From positions 1 through 48,212 of the forward strand of contig NZ_JAFAND010000073.1 in NCBI RefSeq assembly GCF_019232825.1: 48,212 nucleotides of DNA, given 5' to 3'. A program made the translations under genes and the position numbers. Of the stretch, positions 29,901 to 37,570 are shown in pieces (the stretch's first letter is position 1; each line of letters starts with the position of its first letter). The notes beneath the pieces are model-generated. The model searched no databases. It had not been told where the DNA came from and worked only from the letters and a program-made list of their open reading frames with translations. This DNA is from Paludibacterium sp. Lineage in GTDB: Bacteria; Pseudomonadota; Gammaproteobacteria; Burkholderiales; Chromobacteriaceae.

Positions 29901-30133
29901 TGACTCGTCTGTTCCCGTAGCGCGCCGAGCATCAGTTCGGTCTGCTCGCTGGTCGTTTTCAAATGTTCGCGCGCGCGCTCGGCGGAGAGCGCGGAGAGGG
30001 TGGCCTGCCGGTTGGAGAAGTCGCGCCAATGGGAAAACAAAAAATAGGAAGACAGACCCACGGCCAGCAGGAAGACGATCAGCAAGGAGCCGATGAGCTG
30101 CATGCGCGATAGACTGGTCTGGTTATGCTCCAT
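26966..30133 (-). CDS. Membrane Cache-PAS-PAS-GGDEF-EAL protein with a probably inactive EAL domain
   Basis: Cyclic-di-GMP signalling protein of 1055 residues in the inner membrane. Order: TM1 (12-34); a large periplasmic sensor with two Cache-like halves (FFVLGLDGRVLLHPDVR near 131-147 with WLIGGGEYV; then VVIDQNGLLRLFPPEP to DWGWTLVTVLP, about 244-318); TM2 (344-364); two PAS domains (about 392-490 and 498-612); GGDEF (618-785) with intact GGDEF at 701-705 and inhibitory-site RDVD at 692-695; EAL (about 795-1040). In EAL, Glu829, Asn888, Glu923, Lys971 and Gln1027 are kept, but the DDFG motif reads DNFG (Asn951) and AEGVE reads AQGVE (Gln1007). It is therefore most likely a cyclase whose EAL half no longer hydrolyses c-di-GMP. 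Start chosen at 30133, after a G-rich RBS; the frame opens further into rnpB. Confidence 0.93.
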   Translation of the reverse strand: MEHNQTSLSRMQLIGSLLIVFLLAVGLSSYFLFSHWRDFSNRQATLSALSAERAREHLKTTSEQTELMLGALREQTSQTLKRHIREQTDQAWLIAQSTWQREQGSQSPAMIGRQILSTLGPLRFHDGDGYFFVLGLDGRVLLHPDVRQSSPAVSLSLTDDAGRHVVRALLNAAQSADGAGFLYYRWPEPGHSVMHDKIAYVRRFAPLGWLIGGGEYVAHADNTLQQQGLELLDALQSTQRDNYVVIDQNGLLRLFPPEPSRVGQHFLSLPPQYRSLVATLMAQSPNGNFLPCLYEGKHALAYARKLPDWGWTLVTVLPIQAQIDRDLAADQELRDTLRQRVHATLLMTLSALVVASLFSWIFARWMNTLFARYRRDLWASHHELRERSRELLLSRFMMDNASQVVCLMDQHARLAYQNEAARLTLGDEPNQRAKRLEALFRAPEGPLPQTYLVMLPASSQARAYEVTLNEIVYEGERYRSVTAHDITARKRDEDTLRLAARVFETSTEAILIANSQNRILKVNHAFETSTGYSEAEILGLTPSILASGCHSRQFYDEMWQLLREHGKWSGEIWNRRKNGEVFPEWLTISVLTDERGKVSHYIALFTDMTERKRQEAQVRYMTEYDPLTDLPNRARIHDRLQAAIAAAHSEGSELAVLFIDLDHFQHVNDTLGHAIGDALLKETAKRLSQILRDVDSLGRSGGDEFILVLPRIARHEEAAQVAERVLAALAQPFMLMDNAVHCSASIGISLFPQDGRDIQGLMMCADLALYHAKASGRNLFRFYSSQMNSHFNERLLLESRLREALARNQLDLAYQPLFAMDGQTLLGCEALLRWQHAEIGVVAPERIIPVAEETGLIESISALVLERACADIAAWQQEGASVLPVMINISAGELARPHLVETMRAALAKYRLPGSMLLLDVNEDALMTNPASAIKVLDRIRLLGVGLSIDNFGIGYSSPAHLKRFAPAMIKIDRTFVAGLPDDSEHASIVSAIIHLAHALGIPTLAQGVETEAQRLFLSRMGCGGFQGFLAGAPQSARSMARLWTRGTTAPSIEA

Positions 30134-30213
30134 GCCGTCCCCCCGAAGCGAACGCACAGTATAGCCGCGGATGCTGCGAATCGGGAATCGTGGCATTGCC
30201 TCGTCCGAATCAG

Positions 30214-30242
30214 CTGGCGCCGGTGCCGATTTCAGGTAAAAT
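30214..30242 (+). promoter_or_regulatory. Probable rnpB promoter
   Basis: A -10-like TAAAAT (30237-30242) lies eight bases before the RNA 5' end, with a poor -35 (CTGGCG, 30214-30219) at 17-base spacing. Position is convincing, -35 is weak. Confidence 0.5.
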
Positions 30243-30250
30243 CCGCATCG

Positions 30251-30615
30251 GGAAGTCAGACAGACAGTCGCCGCGCCGGGCCTTGCGCCAGGCGGGGAGG
30301 AAAGTCCGGGCTCCATAGAGCAGGATGCCGGCTAACGGCCGGACGCCGCGAGGCGATGGAAAGTGGCACAGAGAGCTGAACCGCCGATGGCCACGCGTCA
30401 GCGTGGATCAGGCAAGGGTGAAAAGGTGCGGTAAGAGCGCACCGCGTACGTGGCAACACGAACGGCAGGCTAAACCCCATCCGGAGCAAGACCAAATATG
30501 GGCGCGTCAACGTGGCTCGCATAGCGCCCGGGTAGGTTGCTGGAGCCTGCTGGTAACGGCAGGCCTAGAAGAATGACTGTCCAACGACAGAACCCGGCTT
30601 ATCGGCTGACTTCCC
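30251..30615 (+). ncRNA. rnpB: RNase P RNA (class A)
   Basis: Catalytic RNA that removes 5' leaders from tRNA precursors. The universal elements are present in order: GAGGAAAGTCCGGGCTCC near the 5' end (P4 5' strand, about 30296-30313), TGGCAACACGAACGGCAGG in the middle, AGAAGAATGACTG (about 30568-30580), and the 3' P4 strand CAGAACCCGGCTTAT. The ends GAAGTCAG and CTGACTTC pair to form P1, which sets the boundaries at about 30251 and 30615. Length of about 365 nt is normal for the type A form. It is divergent from the GGDEF-EAL gene. Confidence 0.97.
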
Positions 30616-30699
30616 CCCTTATCCCCGCCGAGCGTCCCTTTTTCCCCTCGATCATTTCTTTCCGCTATCGTGGTTGACCAAAAAATAAGCAAAATGTTT

Positions 30700-30728
30700 T
30701 TTACCGCAATGTGAAAAAGCATTACAAT
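30700..30728 (+). promoter_or_regulatory. Probable promoter of dusB-fis
   Basis: TTTACC (30700-30705) and TACAAT (30723-30728) are separated by 17 bases, a good sigma-70 pair, 34 bases before the dusB start codon. The surrounding sequence is AT-rich compared with the genes. Confidence 0.65.
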
Positions 30729-30761
30729 GGCCGCCCTCCGCTCGTAATACCTTTGTAAAAC

Positions 30762-31778
30762 ATGTTGATAGGACCCTACCGGCTGAAGAACCGCCTCATC
30801 GTCGCGCCCATGGCGGGTGTGACTGACCGTCCTTTTCGCATGTTGTGCAAGAAAATGGGCGCCGCGCTGGCCGTGTCTGAAATGATCACCGCCAACAAGG
30901 CGCTGTGGACGCGGGAAAAAACCTTGCGTCGTGCCGACCATGCCGGCGAGCCGGAACCGATCGCCGTGCAGATCGCGGGCGCCGACCCGGCGCAGATGGC
31001 GGAGGCGGCGAGATTGAATGTCGAACGCGGCGCGCAAATCATCGACATCAACATGGGGTGCCCGGCGAAGAAGGTGTGCAATGTGGCGGCGGGTTCCGCG
31101 CTGTTGCGCGACGAGGCATTGGTTGGGCGTATTCTGGAGCGCGTGGTGCGCGCGGTCGATGTGCCGGTGACGTTGAAGACGCGTACCGGCTGGTGTCGCG
31201 AAACGCGCAACGCGCTCAGGGTGGCGCGCTTGGCCGAGGATTGCGGCATTGCCGCCTTGGCGTTGCACGGCCGCACGCGCGAGGACATGTACCGGGGCGA
31301 CGCCGAGTACGACACGATCCGGCAGGTCAAGGCCGCGGTGTCGATTCCGGTGATCGCCAACGGCGACATCGATTCGCCGCAAAAAGCCAAGGCGGTATTG
31401 GCCGAAACGGGCGCCGACGCGATCATGATCGGCCGGGCCGCGCAGGGCCGTCCATGGATATTCCGCGAAATCCTGCATTACCTGGCGCACGGCGAATTGT
31501 TGCCGCCGCCCCGGGTCGACGAGGTTCGCGACATCCTGCTCGCCCATTTGGACGAGTTGTATGCGTTTTACGGCGAGTATTCCGGCTGCCGTATCGCGCG
31601 CAAGCATATCGCCTGGACGACCCGCGGATTAAAAGGCGCCAATGCGTTTCGCGAGGCGATGTATCAACTGGAGAGCACGGTGGAGCAGCATGCCTATGTC
31701 GCGGCGTTTTTCGCCGGCTTGGCTACCGACTCCGATCGGCTGGTGTACCAAACACAAGATCTGCCCGAGCAGATCTGA
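30762..31778 (+). CDS. dusB: tRNA-dihydrouridine synthase B
   Basis: FMN-dependent enzyme reducing uridine 17 in the D-loop of tRNA. The 338-residue TIM-barrel protein has APMAGVTDRPFRMLCKKMGA at the N-terminus, DINMGCPAKKVCNVAAGSAL with the catalytic Cys, LHGRTREDMYRGDAEY for phosphate/FMN contact, IANGDIDSP and MIGRAAQGRPWIFREI, all typical. The C-terminal helical domain recognises tRNA. It is the first gene of the dusB-fis operon, known from many proteobacteria; the gap to fis is 20 bases. Confidence 0.97.
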   Translation: MLIGPYRLKNRLIVAPMAGVTDRPFRMLCKKMGAALAVSEMITANKALWTREKTLRRADHAGEPEPIAVQIAGADPAQMAEAARLNVERGAQIIDINMGCPAKKVCNVAAGSALLRDEALVGRILERVVRAVDVPVTLKTRTGWCRETRNALRVARLAEDCGIAALALHGRTREDMYRGDAEYDTIRQVKAAVSIPVIANGDIDSPQKAKAVLAETGADAIMIGRAAQGRPWIFREILHYLAHGELLPPPRVDEVRDILLAHLDELYAFYGEYSGCRIARKHIAWTTRGLKGANAFREAMYQLESTVEQHAYVAAFFAGLATDSDRLVYQTQDLPEQI

Positions 31779-31798
31779 CCCAACAAGAGCAAAAGTCG

Positions 31799-32050
31799 AT
31801 GAAGACACAAGCCATACAGGACAACGACCATATTTCGCAATCCGTGAGACAGGCGATGGAACGCTACTTCCAGGATCTGGATGGGGAAACGCCTTCCGCC
31901 ATCTACGATATGGTACTGGCCTGTGTGGAGAAGCCCCTGCTGGAGGTCGTGTTAATCCACACGCAAGGGAACCAGACCAAGGCAGCGGAGTTGCTGGGAT
32001 TAAACCGCAACACGCTGCGTAAGAAGATGAAATCTTATGATTTGATCTGA
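31799..32050 (+). CDS. fis: DNA-binding protein Fis
   Basis: Nucleoid-associated regulator that bends DNA and activates stable-RNA promoters. The 83-residue protein ends in the classic helix-turn-helix [20 protein letters not shown] followed by RKKMKSYDL; the N-terminal half forms the dimer (DETPSAIYD-like and [10 protein letters not shown]). It is slightly shorter at the N-terminus than E. coli Fis (98 aa), as usual in betaproteobacteria. The frame is open far upstream through dusB, but the ATG at 31799 gives the family N-terminus. Co-transcribed with dusB, and followed by a strong terminator. Confidence 0.95.
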   Translation: MKTQAIQDNDHISQSVRQAMERYFQDLDGETPSAIYDMVLACVEKPLLEVVLIHTQGNQTKAAELLGLNRNTLRKKMKSYDLI

Positions 32051-32055
32051 AGATA

Positions 32056-32088
32056 AAAAGGCCGCCCCCCAGGGCGGCCTTTTGTTTG
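32056..32088 (+). terminator. Rho-independent terminator after fis
   Basis: Perfect 12-bp stem AAAAGGCCGCCC / GGGCGGCCTTTT (32056-32067 with 32072-32083), 4-base loop, then a T-rich tail. Only 34 bases separate the stem from the purH start codon. Confidence 0.9.
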
Positions 32089-32117
32089 TCCGTCCTTTTT
32101 TACTGGCGCAAAACATC

Positions 32118-33695
32118 ATGACCAAAATCGAACGTGCATTGATCAGTGTATCCGACAAGAGCGGGGTGCTTGAATTTGCCCGCGCCCTCAGCGCGATGGG
32201 GGTCAAGATCCTCTCGACCGGCGGCACCGCCAAATTGTTGCTTGACGCGGGTGTCGCCGTGACCGAGGTGTCCGACTACACCGGCTTCCCCGAAATGCTG
32301 GATGGCCGGGTCAAAACCCTGCATCCGAAAGTGCATGGCGGCATTCTCGGCCGCCGCGACCTGCCGGAGCATGTGGCCAAGATGCGCGAGCACGGCATCG
32401 ATGCCATCGATCTGGTCTGCGTCAATCTCTATCCGTTCGAGGCGACCGTCGCCAATGGCGAATGCACGTTGGAGGACGCCATCGAAAACATCGACATCGG
32501 CGGGCCGACGATGGTGCGCTCTGCGGCCAAGAACTGGGCGCACGTCGCCGTGGTGACCGATGCCGCCGACTATACGGCGCTGGTCGACGAAATGCGCGTC
32601 AGCGGCGGCCAGTTGTCGCGGCAAACGCGTTTCGCGCTGGCCAAGAAGGCATTCACCCATACGGCGGCCTACGACGGCGCGATTTCCAATTATCTGACGG
32701 CGTTGGTCGATGCCGAACCGACCGGCGTGATCGAACGCTCCTCGTTCCCCGGCAGACTGAATCTGCAGTTCGTCAAGGTGCAGGACATGCGCTATGGCGA
32801 AAATCCGCACCAAGCGGCCGCGTTCTACCGTGACCTCGACCCGGCGGCGGGGACCATCGCCCATTACCGCCAACTGCAAGGTAAAGAACTGTCGTTCAAT
32901 AACATTGCCGATGCCGATGCCGCTTGGGAGGCGGTCAAGACCTTCGACGCGCCAGCCTGCGTCATCGTCAAGCATGCCAATCCGTGCGGCGTGGCCGTCG
33001 CCGGCGATGCGCTGTCGGCCTATCGGCTGGCGTTCGCCACCGACTCGACGTCGGCTTTCGGCGGCATCATCGCCTTCAACTGCCCGGTGGATGCCGCCGC
33101 GGTCGAGGCGGTGACCGGCCAGTTCCTGGAAGTGCTGATCGCGCCGGCATTTAGCGACGAGGCCAAAGCGCTGATCGCCGCCAAGAAGAACGTGCGCGTG
33201 CTGGAAGTGCCGATGACGGCTGGCGCCAACCGCTTCGAGCTCAAACGCGTCGGCGGCGGGCTCTTGGTGCAAACGCCGGATGCGAAAAACGTACAACGCG
33301 ACGAATTGCGTGTCGTCACTCGGCGCGCGCCCGGCGAGCAGGAAATGGCCGATCTGTTGTTCGCATGGCGTGTGGCGAAATTCGTCAAGTCCAACGCCAT
33401 TGTTTTTGCGCGCAACCAGCAAACCGCCGGCATCGGCGCGGGGCAAATGAGCCGGGTCGACTCCACGCGCATCGCGGCGCGCAAGGCGCATGACGCGGGA
33501 CTCGCGCTCGCCGGCGCGGTGGCGGCTTCCGATGCCTTCTTCCCGTTCCGCGATGGGGTCGACGTCATCGCGGAACAGGGCATCAAGGCAATCATCCAGC
33601 CGGGTGGATCGATGCGCGACGAAGAAGTGATCGCCGCCGCCGATGAGCACGGCATCGCCATGGTGCTGACCGGCTGCCGTCATTTCCGGCACTAA
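32118..33695 (+). CDS. purH: Bifunctional AICAR transformylase / IMP cyclohydrolase
   Basis: Last two steps of IMP synthesis. The 525-residue protein has the N-terminal cyclohydrolase domain ([50 protein letters not shown]) and the C-terminal transformylase domain with [10 protein letters not shown] (catalytic Lys-His), [11 protein letters not shown] and the end [20 protein letters not shown] followed by TGCRHFRH. All regions are well conserved. ATG 32118 was chosen to match the family start; 12 codons of open frame upstream overlap the fis terminator. The leader is too short for an obvious independent promoter, so partial read-through from dusB-fis is possible. Confidence 0.97.
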   Translation: MTKIERALISVSDKSGVLEFARALSAMGVKILSTGGTAKLLLDAGVAVTEVSDYTGFPEMLDGRVKTLHPKVHGGILGRRDLPEHVAKMREHGIDAIDLVCVNLYPFEATVANGECTLEDAIENIDIGGPTMVRSAAKNWAHVAVVTDAADYTALVDEMRVSGGQLSRQTRFALAKKAFTHTAAYDGAISNYLTALVDAEPTGVIERSSFPGRLNLQFVKVQDMRYGENPHQAAAFYRDLDPAAGTIAHYRQLQGKELSFNNIADADAAWEAVKTFDAPACVIVKHANPCGVAVAGDALSAYRLAFATDSTSAFGGIIAFNCPVDAAAVEAVTGQFLEVLIAPAFSDEAKALIAAKKNVRVLEVPMTAGANRFELKRVGGGLLVQTPDAKNVQRDELRVVTRRAPGEQEMADLLFAWRVAKFVKSNAIVFARNQQTAGIGAGQMSRVDSTRIAARKAHDAGLALAGAVAASDAFFPFRDGVDVIAEQGIKAIIQPGGSMRDEEVIAAADEHGIAMVLTGCRHFRH

Positions 33696-33700
33696 GAGAT

Positions 33701-33730
33701 GCGCCACCCTGCCGCGGCGGCGGGTGGCGC
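33701..33730 (+). terminator. Hairpin between purH and purD
   Basis: GC-rich stem GCGCCACCC / GGGTGGCGC (33701-33709 with 33722-33730), extended inward by GCCGC/GGCGG-type pairing, no T-run. It begins five bases after the purH stop; intercistronic hairpin or weak attenuator. Confidence 0.5.
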
Positions 33731-33800
33731 GTTATCATACGCAGCGTGACCGACGGTATGACGTCGGCGAACACACTTCATTCGAGGCAAGGAAGACAGC

Positions 33801-35078
33801 ATGAAAGTGATGGTTATTGGCAATGGTGGTCGTGAGCATGCATTGGCCTGGCGCATTGCCAAGTCGCGACGGGTTTCGAAGGTTTTCGTCGCGCCCGGCA
33901 ACGCCGGCACGGCGCTCGATCCCAACCTGACCAACGTGCCGCTGTCCGGAACGGCCGAGCTCGTCGATTTCGCCAAGAGCGAAAAAATCGAATTGACGGT
34001 GGTGGGCCCTGAAGCGCCCCTGGCCGCCGGTGTGGTCGACGCCTTCCGCGATGCCGGTCTGAAGATTTTCGGCCCGACGCGTTTTGCCGCCCAGTTGGAG
34101 AGCTCCAAAGACTTCGCCAAGGCCTTCATGCAGCGCCACGGCATTCCCACCGCGGGCTATCAGACGTTCGGCGACGCCGAGGCGGCGCACGCCTACGTCG
34201 CCGTGCGCGGCGCGCCCATCGTCATCAAGGCCGATGGCTTGGCGGCCGGCAAGGGTGTGGTGGTCGCCATGGATCTGGACGATGCCCACCGGGCCATCGA
34301 TATGATGCTGCGCGACAATCGCATGGGGGATGCCGGCGCCCGCGTGGTGATCGAGGATTTCCTACAGGGCGAGGAGGCAAGCTTCATCGTCATGGTCGAC
34401 GGCGAGCATGTTCTGCCGCTGGCCACCAGCCAAGATCACAAGCGCTTGTGCGATAACGACCAAGGGCCCAACACGGGCGGCATGGGCGCCTATAGTCCTG
34501 CGCCGGTGGTGACGCCGGAAGTGCACGCGCGCGTCATGCGCGAGATCATCATGCCGACGGTGCGCGGCATGCGCGCCGACGGGCACCCGTACACCGGCTT
34601 CCTTTATGCCGGCCTGATGATCGATGCGCAAGGCAATCCCTTTACCATCGAATTCAACTGCCGCCTGGGCGACCCGGAAACCCAACCGATCATGGCGCGC
34701 CTCAAGACCGATTTGACCGTTTTGCTCGAGCACGGCGTCCGCGGCACGCTGGACAAGGCCGAGGCCGAATGGGACCGCCGTGTGGCGTTGGGTGTGGTGC
34801 TGGCGGCGGAGGGGTATCCGGATGCGCCGCGCAAGGGCGATCCGATCAGCGGCATCCCCGAGGAAGCGGAGGATGGCGTGGTGTTTCATGCCGGCAGCCG
34901 CCTGGATGCCGATGGCCGGGTGCTGACGAGCGGCGGCCGGGTGCTGTGCGCGGTGGGCTTGGGCGACAGCGTGCGCATGGCGCAGTCACGCGCCTATGCA
35001 TTGGCCGACCAAATTCATTTCGCCGGCATGCAGCTGCGGCGTGACATCGGTGCGCGCGCCTTGCACCGCCGGCATTGA
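33801..35078 (+). CDS. purD: Phosphoribosylamine-glycine ligase
   Basis: ATP-grasp enzyme joining glycine to phosphoribosylamine, second step of purine synthesis. The 425-residue protein starts MKVMVIGNGGREHALAWRIA, has PTRFAAQLESSKDFAKAFM, KADGLAAGKGVVVA (ATP-grasp loop), GEEASFIVMVDG, NTGGMGAYSPAP and EFNCRLGDPETQ (metal-binding Glu and Asn), then the B/C-domain end. It follows purH after 105 bases, a common arrangement. A good RBS (GCAAGGAAG) precedes the ATG. Confidence 0.97.
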   Translation: MKVMVIGNGGREHALAWRIAKSRRVSKVFVAPGNAGTALDPNLTNVPLSGTAELVDFAKSEKIELTVVGPEAPLAAGVVDAFRDAGLKIFGPTRFAAQLESSKDFAKAFMQRHGIPTAGYQTFGDAEAAHAYVAVRGAPIVIKADGLAAGKGVVVAMDLDDAHRAIDMMLRDNRMGDAGARVVIEDFLQGEEASFIVMVDGEHVLPLATSQDHKRLCDNDQGPNTGGMGAYSPAPVVTPEVHARVMREIIMPTVRGMRADGHPYTGFLYAGLMIDAQGNPFTIEFNCRLGDPETQPIMARLKTDLTVLLEHGVRGTLDKAEAEWDRRVALGVVLAAEGYPDAPRKGDPISGIPEEAEDGVVFHAGSRLDADGRVLTSGGRVLCAVGLGDSVRMAQSRAYALADQIHFAGMQLRRDIGARALHRRH

Positions 35079-35138
35079 GGATTACACGGTAGCGCTCGGC
35101 TATAGTGATAGCGTGACCCCCCGGAGAAGGTGGCGCCG

Positions 35139-35870
35139 ATGAATAAATTTCTACGGCAATGCATGGTATGTGCGGGCATGATGGCGGTGACGGCGGCGTG
35201 GGGAAAGCCGCCGACGATGCATTTGCTCACCGAGCAGTATCCGCCGTTCAACATGACGTTGACCAACGGTGATGTGGGCGGGATGGCGACCGATGTCGTG
35301 CGCGAATTGTTCCGGCGCGCGAAACTGCCTTATCAGATCGAGTTGCAGCCGTGGATCCGCGCTTTCAACACCGCGGTGATCGAGAACAATACCTGCGTCT
35401 ACTCGACCACGCGCACCGATAATCGCGAGCGCCAGTTCAAGTGGATCGGCCCTCTGGTGGAAAACACCTGGGCGTTATACGCCGGACCGTCCAGCCCCAA
35501 AGGCATCGCGGCGCTGGAAGATGCGCGCCGCTATACCATTGGCGGTTACAACGGTGACGCCGAATCGCAGTATCTGATCGGGCTTGGCTTCAACGTCGAA
35601 CTGACGCCGACCGACGACCTCAACGTGCGCAAGCTCTTGGCCGGCCACATCGATTTCTGGGCAACCAGCAAGCCGCGCGGCACGTATCTGATCAACCAGC
35701 TGAAAGCGGATCAGGTCAAGCAGATCTTGACCTTCAATAGTGTTTTCCTCTACCTGGCATGTAACCCCAATGTGCCGGATGCCACGATCCGGCGCTTGAA
35801 CGACGCCCTGTCGACCATGCAGCACGACGGGTTTTACGAGCAACTGCATAAACGTTATTTGAACGAGTGA
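35139..35870 (+). CDS. Periplasmic solute-binding protein (SBP_bac_3 type), copy 1
   Basis: Type II periplasmic binding protein of the amino-acid family, 243 residues. The signal peptide (MNKFLRQCMVCAGMMAVTAA, cleaved around AWG) is followed by LLTEQYPPFNM, GGMATDVVRELFRRA, and the second-lobe region with YTIGGYNGDAESQYLIGLGF and LLAGHIDFWATS. Two cysteines, in NNTCVYSTTR and LYLACNPN, are shared with the next gene and could form a disulfide. No permease or ATPase gene is adjacent, so it is either an orphan subunit or a sensor-type protein. ATG 35139 follows the RBS GGAGAAGG by eight bases. Ligand unknown. Confidence 0.87.
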   Translation: MNKFLRQCMVCAGMMAVTAAWGKPPTMHLLTEQYPPFNMTLTNGDVGGMATDVVRELFRRAKLPYQIELQPWIRAFNTAVIENNTCVYSTTRTDNRERQFKWIGPLVENTWALYAGPSSPKGIAALEDARRYTIGGYNGDAESQYLIGLGFNVELTPTDDLNVRKLLAGHIDFWATSKPRGTYLINQLKADQVKQILTFNSVFLYLACNPNVPDATIRRLNDALSTMQHDGFYEQLHKRYLNE

Positions 35871-35883
35871 TCGAGGGGGGGGC

Positions 35884-36615
35884 ATGAAAACCGCCTGGTT
35901 GCGTCGCCCGATGCTGGCGCTGTTGTTGGGGCTGTTGTCCGGAACGGCTGGGGCGGCCGGGGTGCGCCTGCTGACCGAGTCGTACCCGCCGTTCAATATG
36001 ATGCTGGAGAACGGCCAGGTCGGCGGCATGTCCACCGACATCGTGCGCGAGTTGTTTCGCCGCGCCGGCATGGATTACACCGTCGAGCTCATGCCCTGGA
36101 TTCGCGCCTTCAACACCGCTGTGCTGGAAAACAATACTTGTGTGTATTCGACCACGCGCAGCGATAATCGCGAACATCAATTCAAGTGGATCGGTCCGCT
36201 GCTGGCCAACCCGTGGGTATTGTACGCCGGGCCGTCGAGCCCCCGGCCGGGACTCGATCTGGAAAGCGTGCGCAGGTACAGGATCGGCGGCTACAACGGC
36301 GACGCCGTGGCGCAATACTTGATCGCGCGCGGCTTCAACGTTGAGCTGACGCCGACGGACGATCTCAATCTGCGCAAGCTCGAGGCCGGCCGCATCGACT
36401 ATTGGGCCACCGGCAAATACTTGGGCAACTACCTGGTCAAGCAGGCAAACCTGCCGCAGCTCAAACCGGCGATGGTGTTCTACACGGCCTTCATGTATCT
36501 GGCTTGTAATCCCGGCATGCCCAACCAAACCATCAACCGGCTCAATGGCGTGATGCAGGAAATGCAGCAAGACGGCTCGGTGGCGCGCATCACCCAAAAC
36601 TACTTGGCCCCGTGA
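35884..36615 (+). CDS. Periplasmic solute-binding protein (SBP_bac_3 type), copy 2
   Basis: Paralogue of the previous gene, 243 residues and co-linear with it without gaps of note; well over half of the mature residues are identical by eye, with long identical runs such as PWIRAFNTAV, ENNTCVYSTTR and GFNVELTPTDDLN. The signal peptide ends at about residue 24 (GTAGA before AGVRLL). The cysteines of NNTCVYST and LYLACNPG are kept. Differences cluster in the C-terminal 60 residues and around LDLESVRRYRIG, so ligand range may have diverged. It starts 13 bases after copy 1, behind a very strong G-run RBS (GAGGGGGGG). A recent tandem duplication is the simplest origin. Confidence 0.87.
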   Translation: MKTAWLRRPMLALLLGLLSGTAGAAGVRLLTESYPPFNMMLENGQVGGMSTDIVRELFRRAGMDYTVELMPWIRAFNTAVLENNTCVYSTTRSDNREHQFKWIGPLLANPWVLYAGPSSPRPGLDLESVRRYRIGGYNGDAVAQYLIARGFNVELTPTDDLNLRKLEAGRIDYWATGKYLGNYLVKQANLPQLKPAMVFYTAFMYLACNPGMPNQTINRLNGVMQEMQQDGSVARITQNYLAP

Positions 36616-36727
36616 GTCCTTTGCCGTTTTTGGCCCGCTTGGCGTTACAATAAGCGTTTGCCATGCGCCATGTTGGCTGCTTGTCGCGGTCAGCTATGGA
36701 ACTTGAATGACATTGAGCGGGTCACTA

Positions 36728-36748
36728 CATCATTTTCATGAAATGATG
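36728..36748 (+). promoter_or_regulatory. Inverted repeat upstream of tolQ
   Basis: CATCATTT-TCATG-AAATGATG: two 8-bp arms (36728-36735, 36741-36748) around a 5-base spacer, 39 bases before the tolQ GTG. Could be an operator or a leader hairpin; no regulator can be named. Confidence 0.4.
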
Positions 36749-36787
36749 CCGAGCGACCCACGCCGGCACCGCCTGCAAGGAATTTCC

Positions 36788-37456
36788 GTGCAACCGATTT
36801 CGTTTCTTTCTCTGATTCTCAACGCGAGCCTGGTGGTCCAGCTGGTGATGGCCGGCTTGGTGCTGACCTCCTTGCTGTCGTGGGCGTTGATCTTCAATAA
36901 AACCTTCGTGCTCAAGAGCGCCCGCCGCGACAGCGACGAGTTCGAGCGCCAGTTTTGGAGCGGCACCGATCTGAACCGGCTCTACGAGGACGCGAGCCGC
37001 CGGCAGCAGCGTGGCGGCATGGAGCGCATCTTCTCGTCCGGTTTCGCCGAATTCCTCAAACTGCGCGGCCGCAGCGGCACGGAGTTGTCGGACGTCATGG
37101 CCGGCGCCCGCCGCGCGATGCGTGCCGCCGCGCAGCGCGAGTTGGACGCGCTCGACCGGCATACCTCGTTCCTGGCCACCGTCGGCTCGGTCAGCCCTTA
37201 CGTCGGGTTGTTCGGCACGGTGTGGGGCATCATGCATGCCTTCATCGGCCTGGGTAATGCCGGCCAGGCGACCCTGGCCACTGTGGCGCCGGGTATTGCC
37301 GAGGCGCTGGTCGCTACCGCCATCGGTCTATTCGCCGCCATTCCCGCCGTTGTGGCCTACAACCGCTTTGCCACCGACGTCGACCGTCTGGCCACGCGTT
37401 TCGATACCTACATGGAAGAGTTTTCCAATATCCTGCAACGCCTAGCGACGCGCTGA
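36788..37456 (+). CDS. tolQ: TolQ, proton-channel subunit of the Tol-Pal system
   Basis: Inner-membrane ExbB/MotA-type protein which, with TolR, harvests the proton gradient to energise TolA during division. The 222-residue protein has the N-terminal TM (ISFLSLILNASLVVQLVMAG), a cytoplasmic domain with FWSGTDLNRLYEDASRR, and the two C-terminal TMs with the conserved VGSVSPYVGLFGTVWGIMHA and VAPGIAEALVATAIGLFAAI. The GTG at 36788 has AAGGAA six bases before it and yields the usual TolQ N-terminus; the frame is open up to 36707. Unusually, tolR, tolA, tolB and pal do not follow: a hairpin and a transporter gene come next. Confidence 0.9.
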   Translation: MQPISFLSLILNASLVVQLVMAGLVLTSLLSWALIFNKTFVLKSARRDSDEFERQFWSGTDLNRLYEDASRRQQRGGMERIFSSGFAEFLKLRGRSGTELSDVMAGARRAMRAAAQRELDALDRHTSFLATVGSVSPYVGLFGTVWGIMHAFIGLGNAGQATLATVAPGIAEALVATAIGLFAAIPAVVAYNRFATDVDRLATRFDTYMEEFSNILQRLATR

Positions 37457-37460
37457 CGGG

Positions 37461-37485
37461 CTCTGGGCGCGCGCCGCGCCCAGAG
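37461..37485 (+). terminator. Terminator-like hairpin after tolQ
   Basis: Perfect 11-bp stem CTCTGGGCGCG / CGCGCCCAGAG (37461-37471 with 37475-37485), 3-base loop, starting four bases after the tolQ stop; a loose T-rich tail follows (CTGTCTTATT). It probably ends a monocistronic tolQ transcript. Confidence 0.65.
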
Positions 37486-37570
37486 TGGACCTGTCTTATT
37501 CCAAGATAATGGCTCTTTGCTGTTTGGATATGAACTCATAGAATGATCGGTCATTCCCCTGGCCGATCCT

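Noticed and set aside
30905-31798. Long frame joined in frame to fis inside dusB
   Set aside because: The dusB frame codes there; the upstream part is out-of-frame dusB sequence. Fis starts at 31799.
32100-33707. 535-codon minus-strand frame opposite purH
   Set aside because: Antisense shadow; the plus-strand purH product is conserved throughout.
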